DNA of 64,000 nt from Gnetum montanum (GCA_015680685.1 MNCI01016273.1:1666273-1730272), one strand, 5' to 3'; numbered from the stretch's first letter, positions 1-12,840 are shown. Notes: generated by a model from the sequence alone, not told the origin. A program made the numbers and translations.

Positions 1-35
1 ACTCACTCAAGAAACCCAATGCTGTTCTAGAGGGT

Positions 36-75
36 CCCACTAGAAAGACATGAACCTATGCCTGAAGGTAGGTGG
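36..75 (+). repeat. Conserved inter-ORF motif, copy 1
   Basis: First of eight copies of a motif with consensus CACTAGAAAGACAT followed by RTTACCCATGCCTAAAGGTAG. It lies in the untranslated stretch upstream of the second ORF of the Athila-like elements. Other copies: 7861-7895 (minus), 17783-17820, 17887-17921, 17967-18005, 21064-21095, 38661-38699 (minus) and 61241-61275. Function unknown. Confidence 0.75.
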
Positions 76-920
76 CTTTTCTAGATTACAAATCAAAGAA
101 AAAGAGAAAGAAGATAAAGTGTTGCAAAGTAGCTAGATAAAAAAAATGTGCCATAAAGAAATTCCAAATCACTCCTCCCTTAAATGAAATGCCAAGTGAT
201 CGTATGCCTTGTTGTCATGGTACTCTTATGGTTGTCTATCATGGGATGAAACAATGCGATGTCACTGATCGACGAAATGGACTTGGTCTTGATTTTTGAG
301 TAATAGGCTAATGACACATTAATGATGCCCTACACTTAGAATTCATTATGCCTTGGGTCAATTACCTCATTTTCCAATCTCTGCAATCCCTTCTACAATT
401 CACCTCATCTTACTCTTCATGTATTTGTGACTTATGTCTTGCTTATCATTGAATTCATACCTCGTCATGGTGGTATCTACATTTGTGTGTTTTGTGGAGT
501 TGATGTGGATTACATTTAACCCTTTTAGTGCCTACAGACATTTTTGGGTATAGTTATGTAAGGGCATGATAGGTAGGAACCTACTTTGGGGAGGACCCAC
601 TTGCGTGACTTTTGTAATTTGTACTTATTGCACATGACCACATCGTTTTATACCCTCTAAGTACTTCATTGCCAAATATATTCTTTCCCTTGTCATCATT
701 TTATCAAAATTTCCTCAAAACCATTACGTGTCCTTTTATGTATCACCTAAACAAATCAAGTTTGACATTAAACTTTTAGGGTAACTTCCTTGAAAAAATT
801 CTAACTCTAAAATCACACTAAGCAAAGAATTCAACATTTATTAAAGGTAATGAGTAAGGTATAAAATAATTGAACTTCTTTCAATAACCTTACTAAAAAT
901 TTATCTTTTTGTAATTATAG

Positions 921-1358
921 ATGGCCCCTAAAAGAGGACAACAAGGAGGACCTTCTCAAGGTGTAACTAAACACCCAAGGGTAGGCAGAGGCCAAGGACC
1001 TCATGCTAAACATGTAGTGCAGGAGGCACAATCATTCAGCATCCATTAGGAAACTCCTATCACTGCACAATCTGGCCAAGAAAAAGGTGGAGAGGTCAGG
1101 GCCCTAGCCTATGAAGAGGAACAACGACTATTTGTGGCATGGCATGTCAAGGACACTCAGGTGTTCCCGCAGCTGTTGTGTCCATGGGAAGTGTCAACTC
1201 CATCAAACATTAGAACATCAACATGTACGACTCATAATCCTTAGATAGAAGAGGAGAAACATTAGGTGCTTCTTTGATGGTATCAATCTTAGAAGCCTAG
1301 AGCACAAGAGAAAGGAAAGACACCCATGGGGGAGCCATCACCATCAGGAACCACATGA
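921..1358 (+). pseudogene. Second ORF of element A, internally deleted remnant
   Basis: The ATG at 921 follows a T-rich tract ending TTATAG, resembling a splice acceptor. The N-terminus is basic (MAPKRGQQGGPSQG) and matches the N-terminus of the second ORF of element D (MTLKHAQQEGPIQG). About 170 bp in, the alignment jumps to the last part of that ORF, around 'GCCTATGAAGAGGAAC', so roughly 2.3 kb including the plant-transposon domain is gone. A stop occurs after about 42 codons. The ORF end, TGA at 1356-1358, coincides with the D ORF end. No function is expected. Confidence 0.7.
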
Positions 1359-1534
1359 GTTCCACAAGTTTTGTATTTTGTGTTTGTCTCCAAATTTTGT
1401 TTAATACCACACTGCAGCATGAAATAGTCCATGGTCATTCAATAATCCCATACCTATCCACTATTTGTAATTGAATGAACTTATTCCTCACTTTTTCTAA
1501 CTTGAGGATAATTTTTTATTCCATCATGGGGGTA

Positions 1535-2384
1535 TGATGAGTCTTGATATCAGGTACAAGATATCAGGTCTAATGAGTCCTTATATCAGACCCCTGATAT
1601 CAGATACTTGATATTGTAGCCTAGATGCAATATTAGATACATGATATCATGGTTCGTATGTGAGCCTATCAATACATAATTAGGTGCACGGGAGAGTGGT
1701 AGAAAAAGTAGTGTTAGAGTAGGATCTTTTTGTCAATTTTCAATTCCTCTCAACCCTTTCCTCAGTGCATTCCTATAGTGTGATGATTGTAATTGTATGG
1801 AACCTTTATTTGAGTGTGACCTACTTGGACACGCACATGACCAGCAATAAATATCAAGATTACTTCATCATTGCAGCATTCACTTAGTTTAACTATTATT
1901 TGTTGCTTTCTTTCTTAATATCTCTTTACCTTCCTCTTCTATCCCTATTATTAAATGCAGAATGAGTATGACTTAATCATAAGCATTTAAGTGTGACTAC
2001 TTGGTACCCTGGTAGTGTATTTAGGACACGCGCTTGGTAATCCTAGTAGTAGTACACAAGGTCCAATCTGTGTATGGATTATTAAGGGATGGATGCTCAT
2101 CACACTTAGGCTAGCTTAGACTCTCTTCACCCTTTCCCTCTTAGCTTAATCAAAGTTATTTTTATTGCCTCCAGGAGTAACACTAGCTTAGGACCACATC
2201 ATACATCTCACTTTGGACTAAAATATATGATAAAGAAAATACTAGTCTAGGTGGGTAGCAACAAACTGCGATCAACGTGTAACTATCTAAATACCACAAC
2301 TAGCCCGTTTGCAGAGTTCAACCAGATTGTGCATGAATGCTCATATTCATATGGTTGAGTGTAGGGGTACCTAGCCACTCATCA
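1535..2384 (+). repeat. 3' LTR of element A
   Basis: This 850-bp LTR begins TGATGAG after a purine tract and ends CACTCATCA. It is collinear with the LTRs of D (reverse complement) and with the solo LTR at 51668-52513; the last 400 bp and the terminus GTTGAGTGTAGGGG...CCACTCATCA are recognisable by eye. The 5' part carries several GATATC palindromes (for example 1546-1551). The TATAAATA box seen in sister copies is eroded here. Confidence 0.85.
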
Positions 2385-5300
2385 CCACCCCATTGCATAA
2401 CTTGAAAACATAAAAAAATACATCATTGACATGATAATCCTCATCAAATTTAGTAGCTTGGAATGTAAATGTTTCAAGGATGGCTTAAGACTGTTCACAT
2501 AAAATTATAGCTTGGAAGTCAATTGATTAAAGTACACAACCTCTAGAATGAATGATCATAATAAGAGATTGAGAAGGATTATGGTGATGCTTTGAGGTAG
2601 CATCAAACCCCTTTTAAACCTCTACTTAGATGTCCACCTCTTCATTAATCAATATAAAAGGATAATGTTGGAATTAATAATGAATAGAATATGAACATAG
2701 CTAGTGAATTGGAAACACACTTTTATCCTTAGAAACCAAAATTGTGTTGGCCTATTTTATGTTCTAAGTAATTCCAATATATCCATTCATAATTATTAAC
2801 TCCCCTAGCATAGTCATGATAGAAATTAACAACATTATGTAGAAGTTTGTATGCCAAGGTACTAGTGAGAAACACTAGTTTTACCTAGTTAACTAGATTA
2901 AAATGATTCACCCAAAGGAACATGAGTGATGTTGGGATCCTTCCATTCAATAAATTAATCACCAAAAAATTTCTCTAACTAGTTATTTAAGCATATTTGC
3001 ATTATCTTGGGGAATTTATATGGCATAATATTATATAGGCTAAATATGATCATTTTAGGAAGACTTTCTAATGAGTCCTCATGGTTTTTTGATAGGTTGA
3101 TAATGGTTGGTGTAGTCTTTAATATGTGATTATGTGAAATATTACACTTTTCTAGCTTCCCCTAATAATAATTCAATGGCATGCTTGCATGAAAAATCCA
3201 ATTTTTTGTGAATGAATTCAGATCACATAATGGATCTAAATCAATTAAAATGGCTTAGTTGTTAATTTGAAAATTGTGTATGCCCTCTTCTTATAAGAGC
3301 TTACCAATGATGCTACTATAGTATGGTCAAATAACTATCATAAATTTGTACATGCTAGTAGTTGAAATAGGTATTCCTAGTGGTGGGGGATCATTTGGAT
3401 GTTATTGGCCCTAAGATGGACCAACTCAATTAGAAAGGAAAAATTTTGAGGTGCTACTAGCATGGATATTATTTTGACTATTATGACATCCATTAGGTCA
3501 ATATTTGGTAATTTTTCATCATCTTAAAAATATGTAACAATAATTATTTAGTAATAAATTGACATTAAATTGTGTAACGAATTGGTCATTCCAATTTTTT
3601 AATTGTTGGTTGCTTGTAATACCTCAATTCTAAAACCCCATTTCCTTATTAGTATGCTTGGTGATTTGAACTTCTGATGTATTGTGCATAGCCTATGCTT
3701 GCTTTAATACCTTAATCTTTCTATTATGCTTGCTTATACTCTTGCTTTTCAATTATAATATTATTATTAATGTTGATGAATTGTAATCATGTATGATTCT
3801 TTCTAATGAGGGCATGACATTAATATGAGTCTATGACCTTGTTGGCATTATGTGCTAGAAAACTTGCTATTATAGTTTGGTAATATTTATATGGCTTACT
3901 TTGGTTGAGAGGCCAACTACCAATTGGTTAAACTTTTTTATGGAAAATAAATAATTATCATCATAATTCTAGGCCACATGATGAGCATTTTCATAGGAAT
4001 TATTATGGATATGTATTAGCTAAACTTTGTCAAGAAAAATAAATAATTATCATTATAATTCTATGTTAAGAGATCAAATTATTTATGGGTATGTAATGGA
4101 TCAACAAATTACCAACACAAAATTTAACATTTTACAATGGTTATGAAATTTTTATTTTTTTCAATATAAAAATAGTTTCTCAATGAATCAATTTAAAATT
4201 TCATTAATTCAAAAGAAAAAGCCCTTAGCTAAATAATAGATATATATTATAAATGTGTGATTAAAATAGATGTTTAGTTTACTATAGTTTTAATATGTAA
4301 CTTTATATGCACACATGTGGTTCTGAATCAAGAATGTTCTATGTTATGGTTGTTATATGCTTAAATTATTGTTATAGACTTTTATATTTTTCTTTGCTTT
4401 AAAGTGGTATAAATAGAATATAACATTAAGGGTAGTCTTATTGGGTTTTAAACCCAAGACCTTAGATAGCATATAACTCATATAGCTTTCATATTAAATG
4501 ATATTAAATGATGGAAAATTAGTTTGAGATAAAACCTTGAAAATAGATTATTTTGGAAATAGCCTTTACATTTTGACTTTAGATTTAGATTACATGTGAT
4601 ATTTGGATTTTAGTCACCTATTAGAATTACCCATGAACCAAACCCTAGCATACTCTTGTGAGTATAAATTCTTAGCAATCCTTTCATTTGATACCATCCA
4701 TTTGCATTATTAACATCTAGGAGAAAAAGAAAGACAAGAAGATCCTATTGAAGTAGAAGAAGAAAGAAAATGTATGTAGGGTAGATGATGTTAATGATAC
4801 AGGATGCTAACATAATAGCATTGATGCTAGCATTAGCACCATATATGTTAGCACTAGCAAATGCAGTTCCTTTCTAATTAACATTTTGAAATCCTAGCAA
4901 TTACTGTTGATGCCTAAAATATTGTCAAACATGTCATGATAATGTTAAATGGATATTAGGGGGTCATATGAGGTTGAAAAGTATTACTAGATGTCAAATT
5001 TGATGTTTTCTTGCTAAATGTGATACTGACTATAGTTAGCATCACCTAGTAACACATTGACAAAATGTGTTATTTCATATCTCTTAAAGCCATCAAAATT
5101 AATGCTCCTCATTGTTGGACTAATGTAGAATGCTTGCTAGAGGATTGATAGAGGCAGAATTAGGTCTCAAAGATAAGTTTATGTGTGGTGTTGTAGTGGT
5201 AAAGCTAGGAGGTGATATTAATGTTTAAACCTAATATCACTTGAATGACACTTGTCATTTTTGTCTTCTTGAAACTGCCAAAAGCTTCAAACCCAATGTT

Positions 5301-7860
5301 CATATGCTAGATCATGTCTAGAAACATCTTCTAATGATCTTTTAAGAGCCCTAAACATGAATTTTGATGATGATTTTGAGGGAATTTTGATGGTCCAAGT
5401 GGATGTAACAATGTCCAAACCACACTTATTCTAGTCAATGAAATAAAAAAAAGAGGTATAACATTACCCCTATCTTAATAGATGTTCCAAAGTGTTAAAG
5501 GATAATCTATTAAGAAGATAATGAATGATGAATTGGTAATGAACTTGTAAAAAGAAAGAAAGAGAAAAGAAGTGGAATAAGAAAAGAATATCAGAATATA
5601 ACTAAAATACCAATTATGACCATGGTGCTATGCCATTAAAAAGATTCATGGATAAATCCTATACACAAAATGTATAAAGGAATATCATTGATTAGTGTTC
5701 ACATTGTCGCTCACTCAAACTCTCACCACACCCTCAATAGAATAAAATAGAGTCACTTAGTCCTAACTAGTATGTTGATAAGAGGAAGTAAGATAGATAG
5801 GAAGTGAAGTTACAGGAAGAATACAACAACATGAAAGAAAAAGTATGAAATATAGAGTTGCAAACATAGGAAACCAAGTAACCAAAGAAAGAGTTAAGGA
5901 ACATCATCTATATATCAAGTTGAGGTTCTATTTCATATAAGTGGAAACCTGATTAATCCTTCACTCTAATGATAAAAATAAATAATAGATTAATAATATG
6001 AAAAATTCTCTTTATATACCACTCAAGCTCAACACACCCTTACATGAACTAAAAATAATATAACACTCACTAGTCTTTGCATAAGGTAGGTCACTGATAA
6101 ACATCCTTACCATTGTACATTGATAGAAAGAAATATTTATAGAATGAGGTAAGTAGAGATTTGGAAAAATAGAAAATGTTGCATGGAAGAGATGTTGAAG
6201 AATTATAGTAGAAAATGAATAGATACATAGATAGATAGATAGATGTTAAAAAGAAAGATCGAGAGAAAATAAAAAAATGATACAACAAAATATATATAAA
6301 GTTGAAGATAACATTTAAAATAAACCTAATGATTTTTTTTCTTTCTTTTTTATATATTACTTCTTTAGATAAGCTTGGTTGATGGGATTTAGATATTAAT
6401 TCCTATTTGAATCTACTATGTAATATGCTTTGTTCCCAAGGTTTTTAATGATGATGAAGAAATCTTGCCAGTTAAGAGAGGACTTGGAAGTATTTACATT
6501 TGAGAAATACCATAAGATAAGATCGCCTTATTTGATCTCTATTAGTTGAAACATGCTTCTCATGATGATGTCACATAACTTCTTATGATTCTGAATGTTA
6601 ATTATAAATAATAATACATCTTCAACTAGAATGCCCCTAGCTAGACATAAATGGAGTGCTTAGGATGATGGTGCTTAGGCTAATAATGGATTTAGAATAA
6701 GTCACGTGATTCTGGTTAGGCTTAGGATTGATTAAGAGATAAATTGCTCATATCAATTGGAAAATAATTATAAATGAATGATGTAGAAAAAGAGGAAAGA
6801 GAGATGGAAACCATAGGACCTAAAGAGATGACATCTATGGGGGAAGGAATAAAGGAGTAGTGGGAAGATGTTGATTATAGTTTTAATCTTGATTACTTTG
6901 CTAGATGATATGTTTATGTGAATGTTTTAGAGATTGAGAAATATGGTAAATGGAACTATGGTAAAATGATGAATGGTTTTTTTTAAATATATTTTATATT
7001 TTCTATTTTTATGTTTGTATGATATTTGATTTTGATAGTGAAGGTGAAAAATGAGACAAAACAAGGTAATAGATGAAAATAATGATTTAAACATTAAAGC
7101 TAATGAGAAAGGTATCAATTAAAGAAAAGAAGTAACATGAGATAAAATAGTGTAAAGTAAATAGGATAAGAAAGTATAGCTAATTAAGATAAATATAGAA
7201 TATAGATTAAAAGTATGAAGATAACAAGGTAAAGATGATAAGATTCTCAAGTAGAAGACATATTGGTAGTGATTTTATTAGCTTGAAATTAAGTAGAATA
7301 TTTAATGATTTTAACAAATTCTATAATGGTTAGTTCATTAAAGCCTATACCTATGAATTTGTAAGAATTAGATGACCATAACATGATAACATCAGGCTCA
7401 TTAGTTTTTTCTGAAGATGACATTTAAGCATAAGCCTATCATGTCCTTGCACACCTTCATCATAAGGAGTTCATGGACCTCAAGGATGATGAATGGTTGA
7501 GTTAAGTTAAATTCTATACTAATGGAAAAATTATCAATGGGTTATGTGGTCTAGAAAAAAAGCTAAATAATTTCCTATGGCATGAGGTAGTAAGACGGTA
7601 AATCATGAAATGAATGAATGGTAGAGAGAGGATGTGGAAGAGAGAATCAATATCCTAATCACATGGGTTCTTAGTGGAAATGATGATTAGGATGATATAA
7701 TACCAATTTGTTCCAAGTCCATTACTTTTTTAGTAACCTCACATTAAAATTCACCCTCTTCACATTGATTGAAAGTCTAAAAGAATCCTAAAGGATAACC
7801 ATCAATTCAAGAGAATAAGAAAAGAGAAGAAGGATATAGAGAGGGTCTTATTTAATGGAG
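2385..7860. other. AT-rich interval without a recognised gene
   Basis: Very AT-rich sequence with stops in all frames and no recognised protein. By position, the left part of element E (second ORF and 3' LTR) should lie in or before this interval, but no clear LTR match was found, so it is too decayed, deleted or displaced. A TAGA microsatellite lies at 6221-6244, purine-rich tracts at 5540-5600, and a short run of GATGCTARCA-like repeats near 4800-4860. Short ORFs here look like chance. Confidence 0.5.
6221..6244. repeat. TAGA/ATAG microsatellite
   Basis: Short tetranucleotide run (ATAG repeated about six times, with an imperfect first unit) in AT-rich DNA. Confidence 0.8.
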
Positions 7861-7895
7861 TGCCTTTAGGCATGGGTAACATGTCATTCCAGCCC
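7861..7895 (-). repeat. Conserved inter-ORF motif, copy 2
   Basis: On the plus strand this reads TGCCTTTAGGCATGGGTAAC then ATGTCATTCCAGC, the complement of the motif at 36-75. It lies downstream of the integrase remnant of E, as expected if a second ORF followed. Confidence 0.65.
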
Positions 7896-8739
7896 CATAA
7901 CCAGTGTTTGTAGCTCATTATTCAGTACAATGAGTATGCTTTGAATTCTTGTCTATCTATTGTGTTTCTTCATGGGAACCACACTGTGCAAAGACATGCT
8001 TTCTTTTAGGGTCGATAGTTAGAATGATGATATAGTAGTGGAGTATCATAGAATCTTAAGAATGATGCTAAGAGAAATCATATCCAAATTCCTTTGAGGT
8101 CACTTCTTGTTTCATTTCTACTTGGTCCTTTCCAAGTTCATTGAGTATTAAGATTATTAATTAATTTTTAAGTTTGAATGTAAAAGAACCTTGTGCTTTC
8201 AAGATACTAATTTCCCATGGAATAGATAGAATGAGTGGATGTTATGAATTCACTAACTGATATCACTAGAAAATTGACAAACTGTAAGTAGAGAACATAA
8301 TCCAAGAATAAAAAATTGGCCTTTTGTTTAATCAACCATAATAGTAATAGCTTATGTTGGTAATTTTCTAGATTGACTATGGCAATTACAAAATAAAAGA
8401 TCTCCAATAGAACTAGATGAAATTAATAAATCCAAAAAGAAAAGAAAAAATATATAAAATAATCAAGAAAATATATAAGAAAGGAAAACATATAAAGACC
8501 AATGCAAACCAAAAGGCAAAAAAATTGGTTAGCTTTACTATGATGCTAGTACAGATGGCCATATCCCCCATGACTATGTTGAGAGAAGGAGATTCAAAAA
8601 ATGAAGTGAGCCTATTTAGATATGTTAGTGTTGTTGGTTATCTTGAGTTCCAAGAATTTCTTAACTTGTTGTATGTTAACCAACAAACATTTATGAGGGC
8701 TTGATGGATAGTATATGGTCATGGCTCTAGAAGGAAGAG

Positions 8740-9700
8740 CTACATGTATGATATAAGGTCCTTTCTATTTGAAACTTAGTGCATTGTGGCATATGCATGG
8801 CATTGCAATAAAAAAGGCTTATTACTAGGTTAAAATTGAACTCTTCTTATTTGTGCATCATGACATTGGTTGTAATGTGCCTGGTAAACTTCATTCATCA
8901 TTAGAGCTACTTGTCAATTCTTAGCTAGCACATTTAAGTGTCATTATTTGTTCTTTCTATGATAGATTAATGTTGAGGTCAAGCTCAAAGGCTATTGCGA
9001 GTGTATGAAGTTTGGATTGGATTAAAAGTTTTGGTAACTTTTCATACAGTAACTCATATGGAGAGTAGCCTATAGGAAGATTCCAAGTTAAATGATATGC
9101 CCAAAGAGTAGCACTTTAGTACTCTAGTCCTTTCTATATCTATTGATTGCTCATTTTAGTATCCTCATGATCTCCCTATTGGCAAATTTAACTTGACCAT
9201 TATCTTGGGGGTGATAGGGGATTATCAGTTTATAATGTATCCCCAAGAATTACTTTAGTTTCCAAAAGTGAATCTTGTGAAGTGGGTTCCATTATTAAAG
9301 ATGATTACCCTAGGCACACGAAACCTATTTAACACCTATTATTATACAAACCATGCTACAATGGTGGATGTACAGTTTGATAATGCTGCAACTTCTATCC
9401 GTTTTATGCAATAGCCAACAAAAAGAATGATGTAAGCCTTACCAATTAACATGGGAGTGATGGATCCCATAAATTCAATGCCCTAGAGATCAAAAGGCTA
9501 TAGTGGTTGAATCCATTATTGGGACCTTTCCATTTTATAGTAATTCTATCATCCTTTTAATGATGTTCACATGAACAAAAGAAATTATGAGCATCTCTGA
9601 AGATCGTCAAACAAAATTATCTCATGATAAGGATCTTTAAAGCCATCCTTATTTTGGTGTAGTGGCTCCTACAAGGATCATCATGAGCATCTTGGATGAT
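8740..9700 (-). pseudogene. Element E integrase remnant
   Basis: Minus-strand reading gives fragments of a gypsy integrase core. One block, GIEFMGSITP...IILFVGY, corresponds to the region around the first catalytic Asp (GxDFMGP in intact relatives), here Glu. A second block, VIIFNNGTHFTRF, covers the second catalytic Asp; Asn (9294-9296) stands where the family has Asp. A third block near 9060-9130 (SSYRLLSI) resembles the conserved 'PYRLVYG' region. Many stops lie between blocks. It would have joined element cDNA to host DNA; it is not functional now. Confidence 0.65.
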
Positions 9701-9869
9701 GCACAACTGATCTTCATCTAGTACACACTATCAAACTAGGTCATCTGTGCAAATCTTGTATGGGTTGTCTTGGATCTCCATGTAATGCTTGACCTAGTGA
9801 AAAAACTATTGTTTATTCTTATTGTTCCATTCTACTAGAGGGTCATGTGTGATAAGATAGAATAGGAAA

Positions 9870-11015
9870 GGATAAGATGCTTTCCAGATTTGTCTTAGGA
9901 TGTGGATAATGGAAATGACTAGTCACATGCAAATACATATACCTTAGCAAGGGCATTCTGATGTCTATTCTCTTCAACAATTAATGACAAAAAAATTTGG
10001 TTTAGAAGGAACCACTTTGATTTAATGGTTTTATTTTTTAAAAAACAACCAAAAATGATCTCATCTTCATAGATATGAAAAGGCCAATACCTATCACTAC
10101 ACTTTAGAATTCTATAACATTTTATCATTTAGTATGATGGTGGGTTGGGTATGTCTCAAAATGATGATGCATTTGTACAAGTAAGCATCTTCCTTTTGAT
10201 TAGAACTTGATACTATAAGGTAGGACATGTGTTGATAGTCGATCTCAGTCTCTTTTCCTAAACTTTGGTGTCCAAAGACAATGCCTTCTTAGACCATTAA
10301 GTGGATTTTCTACCAACTAAGTCACAAGTTCATCTTCACATAGCATTTTCATATCTATTCTAGGTAGTCCAATTCTTGTTTAAAGTTGGTACCATAGGTG
10401 GAGAAGCCATCCATGAAGACTTCCATACCACTATTGATTTGTTATTGTAAATACTAAGCACTAAACATTGGAAAGTTGGAGGAGCATTGCACATGCCAAA
10501 TGACATTTTCTTATATGTAAAAGTCCCCTAGGAACTTATGAAAGTTATATAGACATAGTCTACTAGGAATATCTGGATTTGGTTATAACCACTATAACCA
10601 TGTAGAAAATTGTAGTAGTTATATCCTACAGTTATATCCAACACCTGATTAACAAATGATAATGGGAAATGATCCTTAAATGTTACCATATTCAATAGAT
10701 GGAAGTCTATATAGACTCATCATTTTCATTTTTCCTTTAGCACAATGATGAGTGGGCTTACCCACCCACTATCTACTATAGAATAAATGAACCATGCCTT
10801 AAGAAATTGTTCAACTTCTTGTTTAACAACTTGCTTAAGCTTAGGATTCAATCTCCTCTATAGCTGCCTCTTGGTTTAAGAGAGGGATCTATATAGATTT
10901 CATACTATCATATCCATAGATTTATCCTTACTAGCTCATGATATAACCATGCAAAGGCTATTAACCATTTGTTTACTACCTTTAGCAACTTCTTTTTTTG
11001 GTCTTGGACAAGATT
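9870..11015 (-). pseudogene. Element E reverse transcriptase / RNase H remnant
   Basis: Minus-strand fragments in order: WVSPLIIVLK (about 10745-10790), a VYIDFHLLN-like block, YSGYNQIQI (about 10560-10590), FTYKKMSFGMCNAPPTFQ (about 10470-10520), and EVFMDGFSTYG around 10390-10420. These are the standard RT blocks of Ty3/gypsy elements. The catalytic box that should read FMDD reads FMDG (10406-10417), so one metal-binding Asp is lost. RNase H follows toward 9870 but is poorly preserved. The 5' end of RT is cut by the solo LTR beginning at 11016. Confidence 0.7.
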
Positions 11016-12027
11016 TGTTAACCTTTTGGTATGTCAAAACCTTGAAAAATGGAGAATTTATAAGTGTGCTTGTAAGATCTTACAGGACCAAGAAAGGTAT
11101 ATAAGGAGACCAAGATAAGAGCATGATTTGACAAATTGAAGTACTCAAGTTCAACAATAAATTCAAGGATTTGGAGAAAATCACAATGATGCAAGATCTC
11201 TAGAATTCTAAAGAAGATGTCATGAAGTCTACCAAGATGTCTCATTCTACAGCAAGATGTCTCTATTGAGAAGGTCAAATCTTAGTCATGAAAACTCAAA
11301 AAAGGATATCAGACATCTCAAGTTGAGTTAAGACTTCTAGGCAAGACATCTCAATTAAGATGTCCCAATCCTAGTTAAGAAGTCTTACTTAAGATATCTC
11401 AAGTCAAATGAGACATCTTATTTACAGGATGTGAAAACCTAGTAAGATGTCTCAAGCTGATGAAAGATGCCTTAACTAGATATTTCTAGGCATTTTATGA
11501 ACTCCAAAGAACATATGATGTTAACAAGGCTATAAAAGAAGATGCTACCCTTTTGGAAAGAAAAAAAGGAATTGTTCATGTGATCAAGCCATCATTGTAC
11601 ACAATTTTTGAAACATTTTTGCACTTAAATTATCTATCATTTGTTGAGTTGTTTATTATTTTTGTTGAGCCAAAATCAAGGAATCTAAAGCTTATTTTAT
11701 TTTCTCACTTAATATTTCTTTCTCTCTTTGGAAGCCTTGAGGGATTGGATGTTCTTCTTGAGAGAAGACTTTTCTTAAGATTATTGGGACCTTATTGGGT
11801 TATGTATGTTTCTAATAGAAAACACTCCTAGCAAAGCTCAAGATTTTGAAAAGGTTTTAGAACCCTTTAAATCACATTTTTTGAGAAACAAAGTCCAAAG
11901 GTGTGCAAGGATTCTACTCTCTGAGTGTGGATGTACCCAATTTAGGAAACCACATAAATTTGTTTTAAAAAATTGGGTCTAATTTGGTGGGACATATTTA
12001 ACCCTCCTTCTAAGTTCTCGTTCTTCA
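11016..12027 (+). mobile_element. Solo LTR (copia-like family) with perfect TSD
   Basis: This 1012-bp LTR begins TGTTAACC and ends TTCTTCA, flanked on both sides by AGATT (11011-11015 and 12028-12032), a perfect 5-bp TSD. Its 5' start and its 3' half resemble the 5' LTR of element F (shared start TGTTWACCTTTTRGTATG and end region with CTCCTTCTAAG). Positions 11200-11470 hold many AGACATC/GATGTCT units in both orientations. It splits the pol gene of E between protease and RT. A solo LTR implies recombination between the two LTRs of a former full element. Confidence 0.85.
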
Positions 12028-12032
12028 AGATT

Positions 12033-12432
12033 CAAATTGATTATTATCATATTTTTGTTATGAAGAAAGGCATATTTTAATGTTACCAATAAGGCCTTAA
12101 GTTTAAGAGGATTCTACATAAAATCATCAAGGATTTCCAACTCTCCCTAATTCAATTCTATGTTTTTGTGAGAGAGTTGATTTTGAATCATTGTCATTTC
12201 ATCCATGTTGTCTACGTAAGTACTTGTGAAGAGCTCTAATGGTTCCATGAATATTGTTGATTCAAAGTGATCTTCTGATATCAGCTACTAGGTACCTTTC
12301 TATTTTGTGGCTCTTGCATATAGGCACCTTTGAATATTTGAAGTTTCAACATACTTACAGCATGCTATAATGAATGTGCTTTTCATGATTGATATTCTTT
12401 ACATTTAATGGTACCTTGTATCACTATATGAA
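12033..12432 (-). other. Linker between E protease and RT, right of the solo LTR
   Basis: By position this is the protease-RT connecting segment of element E. No intact motif was recognised; stops occur in all frames. Confidence 0.4.
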
Positions 12433-12840
12433 ATGTATGGAATTCACTTCTTCTCAAGCTTTCCAAATTCATTTTCCTTGGAGATTTCCAATGGAAGATT
12501 TTTAATGCCCATCTTATCATCAATGGTACTAATCCAATCATGTTCCATAATAATAGAAAAGTTTTCTTTACAATTATTCATGTGCATCATTAGGAAATCT
12601 ATTGGGTATAACCAACTAAAGATGGTGATCACAATGTCCTCCACCAATCCTAAAGAAATAGTGATGGACTAATTTGCAAGATCTAGCCTAATGTTACATT
12701 TTTTTAGTGGAGACAGGTTCTAGGTCTTATACATCTCTTGAGAAATTAAGTTTACTTTAGAACTTAAATCCATTAAATATTTGAAAAAATCATTTCCTAT
12801 GATCTAAAAATAGATAAGAGGGCTCTCAAGATTAGATCAT
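12433..12840 (-). pseudogene. Element E retropepsin-like protease remnant
   Basis: Minus-strand reading yields VDLSSKVNLISQEMYK (around 12730-12780) and, nearer 12444-12647, LVEDIVITIFSW...PIDFLMMHM...SIIMEHDWIST. This matches the Athila-type aspartic protease layout: an active-site block (D-L-[GS]-[AS]-S-V-N-L), a 'G-I-V-E-D-V' block, and 'P-x-D-F-x-V-x-D' near the end. The protease would mature Gag and Pol. One 67-codon stretch is open; the rest is broken. The identification rests on block order, not on an intact ORF. Confidence 0.65.

Larger units (their letters stand above)
1..2384 (+). mobile_element. Element A: 3' part of a pol-less Athila-like LTR retrotransposon
   Basis: The window opens inside a plus-strand element that aligns, in order, with the complement of element D: a conserved motif at 36-75, an untranslated stretch (about 80-920), the start of the second ORF at 921, the end of that ORF at 1358, a short 3' UTR, a purine tract just before 1535, and a 3' LTR to 2384. 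The 5' part lies outside the window. Most of the second ORF is missing, so this copy is internally deleted. Orientation is set by the purine tract GGGGGTA directly before the TG of the LTR. Inference: a relative of D and C that cannot move by itself. Confidence 0.8.

Noticed and set aside
8417-8704. 95-codon Lys-rich ORF on the plus strand
   Set aside because: It lies in AT-rich DNA next to the minus-strand integrase of E. Its Lys-rich start reflects A-rich sequence and no family is recognised.
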